A DNA stretch of 50,479 nucleotides from Acidimicrobiia bacterium (GTDB taxonomy: Bacteria > Acidobacteriota > Vicinamibacteria > Vicinamibacterales > CAVVIG01), in contig VFZL01000032.1 in assembly GCA_016871175.1 (NCBI GenBank), positions 1 through 50,479 of the forward strand, in the 5' to 3' direction. The notes beneath the pieces were generated by a model. That model did not search any database, was not told where the DNA came from, and was given only the letters and a program-made list of their open reading frames with translations. Of the stretch, positions 44,756-50,479 are shown piece after piece; the stretch's first letter is position 1, and the number at the start of each line of letters is the position of its first letter. Both the position numbers and the translations under genes were made by a program.

Positions 44756-45967
44756 TCAGCGGACGATGATGGCGTCGAGGCCGGACGGCGCCGCTTGCGC
44801 AAGCTCCAGCCGCAGGTTGTTGGGGTTGGTCGCGTACTGCGTCGCCGTGTCGATTGAGATCGTGCCCTGCTGAACGAGCTTCACCAGCTCGCCATCAAAG
44901 CACTGCATGCCCTCCAACTCGCCGTCTCTCATGGCGTCGAGCAGCGAGCGGCCGTCGGACTCGCCTTTTTCGAGGTACTCGCGCGTTCGCAGGGTGGCTT
45001 TCAGAATCTCCAGCACGGCGATCCGACCACCTTGCAGCCGCGGCAGTAGCCGCTGCGAGATGATGTAGCGGAACGATGCCGCCAGCCGCACGCGCACGGC
45101 GGGCTGGTCGCCCGGCTCGAATGCGCCCAAAATGCGCTCGACGGTCTTCGATGCGTCGATCGTGTGGAGGGTGGAGAAGACGACGTGTCCGGTCTCTGCC
45201 GCCGTGAGCGCGATCTCGATCGTTTCGCGATCGCGCATCTCGCCGACGAGGATGACCTTGGGTGCCTGTCGCAGGGCGGCGCGCAGCGCCAGCGCAAAGG
45301 TTGGCGTATCGCTGTGGAGCTCACGCTGATGCAGCGTGGCCTTCTTGGGCGGATGCAGGAAGTCGATCGGGTCCTCGATCGTGATGATGTGCTCGGCGCG
45401 CGCCTCATTGATCAAGTTGATGACGGTCGCCAACGTGGAGGACTTGCCCGATCCGGTCGGTCCGGTGACGAGGACGATGCCGTTTTTCAGCGTCGCCAGA
45501 TCGTTCAACCTCTCCGGGAGATTGAGCTCCGCCAGCGTGGGGATCTTGCCCGCGATCACGCGGAGCACGGCCGCGTAGCTGCCGCGTTGCTTGAAGACGT
45601 TCACGCGAAAACGGGAGCAGTGTGGAATCTAATAGGAGAGGTCGCACGCCCCCTGCTCGCGCAGCATCACCAGCGCATTCTGGTTGCCGCCGATGAGCTC
45701 GCGCGCGATGTGCGCCGTGTGGACAGGGAGCAACATCGCGAGCCCGAGGATCGCGACCGGCACCAACTGGCCGTGCCGCTCGACCTGCGGTGGGCGCCCG
45801 GGCGAGAAGAGGAGGTCGCTGATGCCATCGCCGGCGTCGAGCACACGCATGATCAGGGCCTGCGTGAATCGCTCCGGGATGCCGGCGGGAATCGGGCCGA
45901 AGAGTGTGCCTTCGAGCGCCTGCGGGTCGATCAGCGTATTGACGTGCATCGGTGGCGCTGTGGACAT
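44756..45967 (-). pseudogene. pilT: PilT-type pilus retraction ATPase with in-frame TAG
   Basis: The full frame from ATG 45967 has 403 positions, but codon 113 is TAG (45629-45631). Before it: an N-terminal domain with DAGDGISDLLFSPGRPPQVE and TAHIARELIGG. After it the same frame continues PHCSRFRVNVFKQRGSYA, GPTGSGKSST (Walker A), IITIEDPIDFLHPP (Asp box), ILVGEMRDRETIEIALTAAE (Walker B) and VFSTLHTIDAS (His box). Related proteins have Ser at the stop position (SYSIPHCSRFR), so TCG to TAG explains it. PilT hydrolyses ATP to retract type IV pili. A restart at GTG 45604 would give the ATPase half only. Confidence 0.78.
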
Positions 45968-46198
45968 GGCGACATCCGTCGTATCGTGCTGGCCTCTCCT
46001 GGCCTGCAGCCCGACGCCGTCTCGCCATGCGCGCGTCACCCAGGCAGATGGCGCAAGACCTGGTTCGCGGTCGTCGCCACTGCCTTCTCGATGCCCGTCA
46101 CCCCTCGGCGGGCTTATGGTGGACCGGTCCCAGGGCAGACGGAGGATCTGGAACGCAACTCGTGGGCCACGGGTCCGCACACACGGCCGAAAAGGGCC

Positions 46199-47164
46199 CT
46201 AGAAGATCGCCACGGGATTGGCCGGGCTTCCTGTGCCGCGCGGCACGCGCAGCGGGAGCGCGATGAACAGGAACTCGTAGCGCTTCTCCTCGGCGCACGC
46301 CACCGCGAGCGGTTCCAGCAGCGCGTTGTCGAGCAACACCACGCCGTAGTTGAACAACACGCCGTGCACCGGCCAGCGCAGCCCGTAGCCGTCCGGTCGC
46401 GCGTCCATCATGTCCCAGCCGAGAATCGAGACGTCGTGATCCCGGATGAAGCCGGCGCACGTAGGATGCAGGCCGGGACGGTTCGTACCGCCGTACGATC
46501 CGCCGCTTCGCTGGAACGACTCGCGTCCGCTGTACACGAGCAACGCATCGCCCGATCGGACGTCGACCTTCTGAGCTCGTGCGATCGCCTTGAGCTCCGC
46601 ACCCTGCACCGGGCGGTCCATCGTGACGTGCGGTTGCCCGCGGTGCCGCGGCACGTCGAGCAGCACGCCGCGTGTGATGAGCCCATCGCTGAATGCGGTG
46701 ATGTCGGCGAAGTGCGCACCCTGCGTATCGAGCACCTCTGCCGGCTTTCGACCGTTCCACATCCCGTCGTGGTCCCAGACGTGCCCGAGGGCATCGACGT
46801 GTGTGACCGTCGTGCCGTGATAGATGAACCCGTAGTAGTCGATGACGGATCCGCCGTCCTTGTCGTTCGAGATGCGCGTGAACTGCTGCTCGGGCGAGAA
46901 CGGCCGGCTGAGCGACACGCTGCGGCCTCGCGACACAAGCCGCGTCGCGGCGACGCGCTTCTCTGGCGTGATGAGGTTGACTGCTCCGCGTTGATCGTCG
47001 GCACCCCACCGCCCCCAGTTGCGGCGCTTCGCGTAGGTTGCGTCCACCTCCAGGCGGCTCGGCGGTTGGGCGGCTTGCGTCTGCGCAGTTGCGTCGCCGC
47101 GCCAAAGGAGCGTGCCTCCTAGAGCGGCCGCTCCCGTGAGTACGTCGCGTCGTGTCGGTGACAT
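46199..47164 (-). CDS. Exported cyclase-family hydrolase
   Basis: A 321-residue putative cyclase (kynurenine-formamidase-like) with a twin-arginine leader (SPTRRDVLTGAAALG). The metal-binding signature HGTTVTHVDALGHV is intact, with the variant TTVTH for GTHID, and the C-terminal part contains GWDMMD and HGVLFNYGVVLLDN. Such enzymes hydrolyse N-formyl or cyclic amides or lactones with a divalent metal. Tat export puts the reaction in the periplasm. ATG 47164 has AGGAGG seven bases upstream. It may work with the amidohydrolase and aldolase-like proteins also exported here, but no pathway is defined. Confidence 0.82.
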   Translation of the reverse strand: MSPTRRDVLTGAAALGGTLLWRGDATAQTQAAQPPSRLEVDATYAKRRNWGRWGADDQRGAVNLITPEKRVAATRLVSRGRSVSLSRPFSPEQQFTRISNDKDGGSVIDYYGFIYHGTTVTHVDALGHVWDHDGMWNGRKPAEVLDTQGAHFADITAFSDGLITRGVLLDVPRHRGQPHVTMDRPVQGAELKAIARAQKVDVRSGDALLVYSGRESFQRSGGSYGGTNRPGLHPTCAGFIRDHDVSILGWDMMDARPDGYGLRWPVHGVLFNYGVVLLDNALLEPLAVACAEEKRYEFLFIALPLRVPRGTGSPANPVAIF

Positions 47165-47210
47165 CGTGCCCTCCTCCGGACTTGCCCAGAAACAGGTGTC
47201 GCTGCGACGG

Positions 47211-47525
47211 TCACATCATAACGTGGCATGCCGGCCGGCGGTTCGCCTCGTACTCCGTAATGACGACTCGCGTGGCCGCACCCGTTGGTCGTGCGGACCA
47301 CCGACGAACTGGCGCGTCCTTCGAGCCGGGCCCGCGCACCGAGCTGAGCCACCTGGCGATGGTCTCGATCTCGCCTTTGGCCACCGAGCCGGCTTCGCTT
47401 TGCGGATCCATCGCGCGGCCCGGCCCACCCTGCGCGAGGCCAAGGCTGAAGACGACGCACGTGCCGACGAACCACGCGAGGAACGGCGACAGTCTCGTTC
47501 GCGTCAGTAGCGCTCGAGTACCCAT
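47211..47525 (-). CDS. Short secreted protein, probably a truncated gene
   Basis: A 104-residue frame with good start signals: GGAGG seven bases before ATG 47525 and a signal peptide (LSPFLAWFVGTCVVFSLGLA). The mature part contains KGEIETIARWLSSVRGPGS and ATRVVITEYE. In virginiamycin-lyase-like propeller proteins a similar TRVVITEYDIPR stretch opens the propeller; here the protein ends 11 residues later. I therefore suspect the propeller has been lost and only the leader region remains. It lies 46 bp upstream of the cyclase gene on the same strand. Confidence 0.4.
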   Translation of the reverse strand: MGTRALLTRTRLSPFLAWFVGTCVVFSLGLAQGGPGRAMDPQSEAGSVAKGEIETIARWLSSVRGPGSKDAPVRRWSARPTGAATRVVITEYEANRRPACHVMM

Positions 47526-47729
47526 GCCCGGCCTCCAGAAGTGGATCGGGCTAGACGGTAGAGGAGTGTTCCCAGGCGGTCAAGGAGTCCGCATCAGAGT
47601 CCACGATCGACCTACTGACGCCGGTGCCGCATGAGCTGGTTCCGGCGACAGGAGGCCCGCAGGAGGCTAGACTCGACGAGTATCATCTGTCCCGTCGACT
47701 GGTCGTTGGTCGCCAAAGGAGAGGTCGCG

Positions 47730-48683
47730 ATGAGGGAAAGGTCTACGTTCACTGGTCCAGCTCGGTTGGGACGCACCGTTGTGGCGACGGCGCTCGCGGT
47801 CTGCTTGGCGCTGCTCGTCGGGCCCGGCATGCTTCAGGCTCAGTTGCCGGCTTTGAAACCGGCCCACCTGAACCCGGTCATCGAGAAGCTGGCAGCGGGG
47901 AAGGCCGTCTTCGGCCCGATCATCAGCGATCTTTCGATGCAGAGCGCCCGCACCTGGGCGCGCTCAGGGGCGGACTACGTCTGGATCGACATGGAGCACT
48001 CGCCCTTGAACATGGAGGCACTCAATCAGTTCATCGCCTACTCGAACGACAAGGCGTACGTCGCCCAACGTGGCGACACGCAGCCTCGCGTCGCGATCTT
48101 CGCGCGCTTCCCGCCCTACGGCGGTTCCGATGCGTGGATCGTGAAGCAGGCGCTCGACATCGGGCTGATGGGCGTGATCTTCAATACGGTCAACAACAAG
48201 GAAGAGGCCATCGCCGCCGTGCGATCGATGCGGTATCCGCCGCAACGCAACGACCCGCCGACGCAGAAAGGGCCGATTGGCTACCGTGGCTTCGCGCCCG
48301 GCGGGGCGTTGTGGAACTGGGGCGTCGGCGGCGCCGAGTACCAGCGGCGCGCCGACGTCTGGCCGCTCAATCCGAGCGGCGACCTTCTTGTGAGCGCGAT
48401 GATCGAGACGCGCGAAGCGGTGAAGAACATCGAAGAAATCGCCTCGGTGCCTGGCATCGGCGTCATCGAGGCCGCCGCGGGTGGCGATTTGTCGAACGAC
48501 CTCGGCATCGCCAATCAGGGCACTTCGCCTGAGGTGGAGGCCATGCGCCAAACGATTCTGAGGGCCTGCCTCAAGTACAACGTCGTCTGCGGCATCCTGG
48601 CGAACGGCAAGGCCCAGATCGATCAGCGGCTTAAGGAAGGCTGGCGGTTCATCACAACCCCATCTGGCACGTCTGCTCAGTAG
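47730..48683 (+). CDS. Exported HpcH/HpaI-family aldolase-like protein
   Basis: A 317-residue protein. An N-terminal signal peptide (VVATALAVCLALLVGPGML, to about residue 37) precedes a TIM-barrel of the HpcH/HpaI class II aldolase family: GKAVFGPIISDLSMQSAR, SGADYVWIDMEHSPLNMEAL with the family's acidic metal ligand, and AMIETREAVKNIEEIASVPG. The family motif GPGDLS appears as AAGGDLS. Known members cleave 4-hydroxy-2-oxo acids with a divalent metal in the cytoplasm, so export is unusual. ATG 47730 has GGAGAGG six bases upstream, and the residues before it do not fit the family. Confidence 0.8.
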   Translation: MRERSTFTGPARLGRTVVATALAVCLALLVGPGMLQAQLPALKPAHLNPVIEKLAAGKAVFGPIISDLSMQSARTWARSGADYVWIDMEHSPLNMEALNQFIAYSNDKAYVAQRGDTQPRVAIFARFPPYGGSDAWIVKQALDIGLMGVIFNTVNNKEEAIAAVRSMRYPPQRNDPPTQKGPIGYRGFAPGGALWNWGVGGAEYQRRADVWPLNPSGDLLVSAMIETREAVKNIEEIASVPGIGVIEAAAGGDLSNDLGIANQGTSPEVEAMRQTILRACLKYNVVCGILANGKAQIDQRLKEGWRFITTPSGTSAQ

Positions 48684-48779
48684 GCGAATCCAAGCGAAGG
48701 CTGGCCGCATCCAACTGTGTAGGTCGCCCGTAAAAAGGCAATGAGGGCCAGCCGCGGCGGGGCCTGTGGAGGATAGGTC

Positions 48780-49403
48780 ATGCACAGAACGGCGTTACGG
48801 TGTGGACGCGTCGTCGCGCTCGGCCTGATGCTGTGGCTGAGCTCGATCGCCGCACCGGCGGTGTCTTCCGCGCAATCGGTGGCGGCAAAGCAGACGAGCG
48901 TCCTGGTTGGACGGGCCCTCGAACGGCTGCCGTGCTTCGGTGTGTTCGACTTCCTGGCGTACTCGGTTGAACGGGGCACCGTCACGCTCCAGGGCTCGGT
49001 CTACAACGGCGCCACGAAGACCGGCGCAGAAATGGCCGTCAAGCGGATCTCCGGCGTCGACGAGGTCCGAAACGAAATCGAGGTACTGCCAGCCTCCCAA
49101 AACGACGACCGCATTCGGTGGGAGGCGTTCTTCCGCATCTACACCGACGATTTCCTCTCCCGCTATGCTGCCGGCGGGCCGATGGGGGTCCAATACGCCT
49201 TACGGGACTTCGCGCAGTACCCAGGCATGCAGCCCATCGGGATTTATCCGATCCACATCATCGTCAAGAACGGGCGCATGACCCTGGTTGGCGCAGTCGG
49301 CAATGACTCGGACAAGGCGATCGCGTTTGCTCGGGCTCGAGAGGTGATTGGCACGTTCGAGGTCAAGAACGAGCTCGTGGTAGCGCGGAAGTCCTCCCAA
49401 TAG
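48780..49403 (+). CDS. Exported protein with two BON domains
   Basis: A 207-residue protein with a signal peptide (to about residue 31, VSSAQ). Two BON domains follow: the first with RALERLPCFGVFDFLAYSVE and GTVTLQGSVYN...AVKRISGVDEVRNEIEVLP, the second with FAQYPGMQPIGIYPIHIIVK and GRMTLVGAVGNDSDKAIAFA. BON domains bind phospholipid or outer-membrane surfaces and occur in stress-protection proteins such as OsmY. The gene stands alone. ATG 48780 follows GGAGGATAGGTC. Confidence 0.82.
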   Translation: MHRTALRCGRVVALGLMLWLSSIAAPAVSSAQSVAAKQTSVLVGRALERLPCFGVFDFLAYSVERGTVTLQGSVYNGATKTGAEMAVKRISGVDEVRNEIEVLPASQNDDRIRWEAFFRIYTDDFLSRYAAGGPMGVQYALRDFAQYPGMQPIGIYPIHIIVKNGRMTLVGAVGNDSDKAIAFARAREVIGTFEVKNELVVARKSSQ

Positions 49404-49449
49404 TGGCGACGGTGAGGCTGCCCGAACCCCTCACCGTTCTTGTCGGCCC

Positions 49450-50082
49450 TCAGGGGGTCTTGATCATGGCCGGCGAGCCGTCCGCGCCCCAGGCGCGTCG
49501 AGACGCGGGTTGGCGTGCGCTGCGAGCGCGCCGTTGGTCGGCGAGGATCGCCCACAGATATTGATCGTGGTAGCGGCCGTTCCGACGAAACGACTGACGG
49601 AGCCGTCCCTCCAGGGCCGCACCGATCTTACGGAGCGCGCGGTTCCCGCGGCCGTTCTCGACCGACGCGCGTGCCTCCAGCCGATGGACACCCAGCGTCT
49701 CGAATGAGAACGACATCACGGCGTTCGCGCTTTCGACGAACAGCCCACGTCCCCAGTACGCGGAGCCGAGGGCGAACCCCCACTCGGCTACCTCGAACTT
49801 GGCGTCGAGCGCTCGCACTTGGAAGATGCCAACGGCCATCTGCGAGTCGTGAGCGACCACGGCCAAGCAGACGTATTGCCCGGCAGCCCGTTGCCGGTGT
49901 GTCCAGGCGATGAACTGCTCGAACCCCTCGACTGTCGTTGGTGGTGGCGAGATGAATCTCGTCACCTCTTCTGTCGTCAGCAGCGCAAACAACGACGGCG
50001 CATCAGAGATCTGGAGCTCCCTAATGGTCATCCTCTGACCGTAAATCGCCGGCAGCCCGGCTCTCCAATCCGTCGTGGTCAC
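49450..50082 (-). CDS. GNAT-family N-acetyltransferase
   Basis: A 210-residue acetyltransferase of the RimJ/RimL type: RMTIRELQISDAPSLFALL, VAEWGFALGSAYWGRGLFVE, where GSxxWGRG is the acetyl-CoA-binding loop, and LGVHRLEARASVENGRGNRA then LRKIGAALEGRLRQSFRRNG. It likely acetylates a protein N-terminus or small amine. The start is uncertain: GTG 50082 includes the DWRAGLPAIYGQR lead that relatives have; ATG 50031 (MTIREL) is the next alternative, and a longer frame reaches 50181. No close neighbour is co-directional; the IS3 element end lies 200 bp upstream. Confidence 0.78.
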   Translation of the reverse strand: MTTTDWRAGLPAIYGQRMTIRELQISDAPSLFALLTTEEVTRFISPPPTTVEGFEQFIAWTHRQRAAGQYVCLAVVAHDSQMAVGIFQVRALDAKFEVAEWGFALGSAYWGRGLFVESANAVMSFSFETLGVHRLEARASVENGRGNRALRKIGAALEGRLRQSFRRNGRYHDQYLWAILADQRRARSARQPASRRAWGADGSPAMIKTP

Positions 50083-50209
50083 TACGACGGAGGCGGCCTC
50101 GGCCGGTGTCCTGGCGCGCAAGAGAGCCTGGGCGCCAGCGTCCCAGTCTGGTTGGTAGACTATCCGCTCCACGATCAGCACCTACGGGACGTGTGTCGAC
50201 AGTGCCGAC

Positions 50210-50256
50210 GTGCCCCAGACGATGTTGTCATCGTTGGTGCCCCAGACGATGTTGTC
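50210..50256. repeat. Direct repeat of 20 bp with 27-bp period
   Basis: GTGCCCCAGACGATGTTGTC occurs at 50210-50229 and again, identically, at 50237-50256. It sits between the GNAT gene start and the IS3 end; origin unknown. Confidence 0.85.
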
Positions 50257-50289
50257 CGTCCAGGCCGTGAGGTTTGTATCGAGCGCATC

Positions 50290-50479
50290 TGACGTCCCCC
50301 CCCCTGTTTGAGTAGCGACGTCGTTTAGAGCCCGGCGGTTACTGTCGCCGTTTTCATCTGCGCCGTCAACTGTTTCGCATACGAGACGGGTGTCAGCCCG
50401 CCCAGTCCCTTCTTCGGCCGTTCTTCGTTGTACTCCCGACGCCAGGCCTCGATCACGACCTGGGCATGCGCCAGACTCG
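50290..50479 (-). mobile_element. IS3-type insertion sequence, terminal part
   Basis: The element enters from the right edge with the 3' end of its transposase (50325-50479). A TGACGTCCCC at 50290 may be the terminus, since IS3 relatives often begin TGA and run into C-rich sequence; this boundary is inferred from one end only. Confidence 0.5.
50325..50479 (-). CDS. IS3-family transposase, C-terminal fragment cut by window edge
   Basis: Fifty codons and a TAA are visible. The peptide has VIEAWRREYNEERPKKGLGG followed by LTPVSYAKQL, the standard end of the integrase-core (rve) transposase OrfB of IS3-family elements. The catalytic DDE residues lie outside the window. With the IS21 end at the other edge, the window is bracketed by two unrelated insertion sequences. 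Confidence 0.85.
   Translation of the reverse strand, partial: SLAHAQVVIEAWRREYNEERPKKGLGGLTPVSYAKQLTAQMKTATVTAGL

Overview
The window looks like chromosomal DNA of a high-GC, Gram-negative, free-living bacterium, most likely Acidobacteriota of the Vicinamibacteria type. This rests on the gene families seen: cytochrome-c proteins of the DUF1587/1592/1588/1585 class paired with DUF1552 proteins, carboxypeptidase-regulatory-domain TonB receptors, repeated PQQ-type beta-propellers, exported ankyrin proteins and an exported cupin pair. I ran no database search; family names come from motif recognition.

Layout. The left edge (1-236) is the end of an IS21-type element reading out of the window; it has cut a membrane-protein gene after codon 73. 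Next come an SGNH hydrolase, a PilZ protein, a lectin-like gene relic, a beta-propeller gene broken by an in-frame TGA, and a STAS protein. From 11426 down to 4546 a four-gene minus-strand operon encodes ankyrin protein, DUF1592 cytochrome, DUF1552 protein and amidohydrolase. Facing it, at 11657-17711, are a PQQ dehydrogenase, a bicupin, two divergent PQQ-like propellers and a TPR protein. A frameshifted amino-acid permease (17814-19212) follows, then a thiamine-diphosphate E1 beta/alpha pair whose alpha subunit carries a Tat lipoprotein signal (19327-21645), a cupin, another PQQ-like propeller and a metallophosphoesterase.

At 25527-27329 lies a TIR - membrane helix - poly-proline - four-PASTA gene containing a run of 33 C; the reading frame changes at this run and again at a C6 run. 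Then come a beta-lactamase-like hydrolase, a 46-residue membrane peptide with its own promoter, and a BNR/sialidase-like gene that has lost its 5' end. From 32228 to 43760 a six-gene plus-strand cluster encodes a TonB receptor and a second DUF1592-DUF1552-ankyrin set, then a cytochrome-c/propeller protein and a lipocalin-like protein. The right part holds a frameshifted membrane protein, a sigma-54 activator scrap, pilT with an in-frame TAG, an exported cyclase, a truncated secreted protein, an exported HpcH/HpaI-type aldolase, a BON protein, a GNAT acetyltransferase, and the end of an IS3-type element.

Two themes stand out. Most intact genes encode exported proteins, including several enzymes of normally cytoplasmic families, so the region may support outer-surface or periplasmic oxidation of some organic substrate fed by the TonB receptor (inference). 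About ten genes are visibly broken and both window ends are insertion sequences, so the stretch is also a zone of gene decay, unless some of the breaks are sequence errors.
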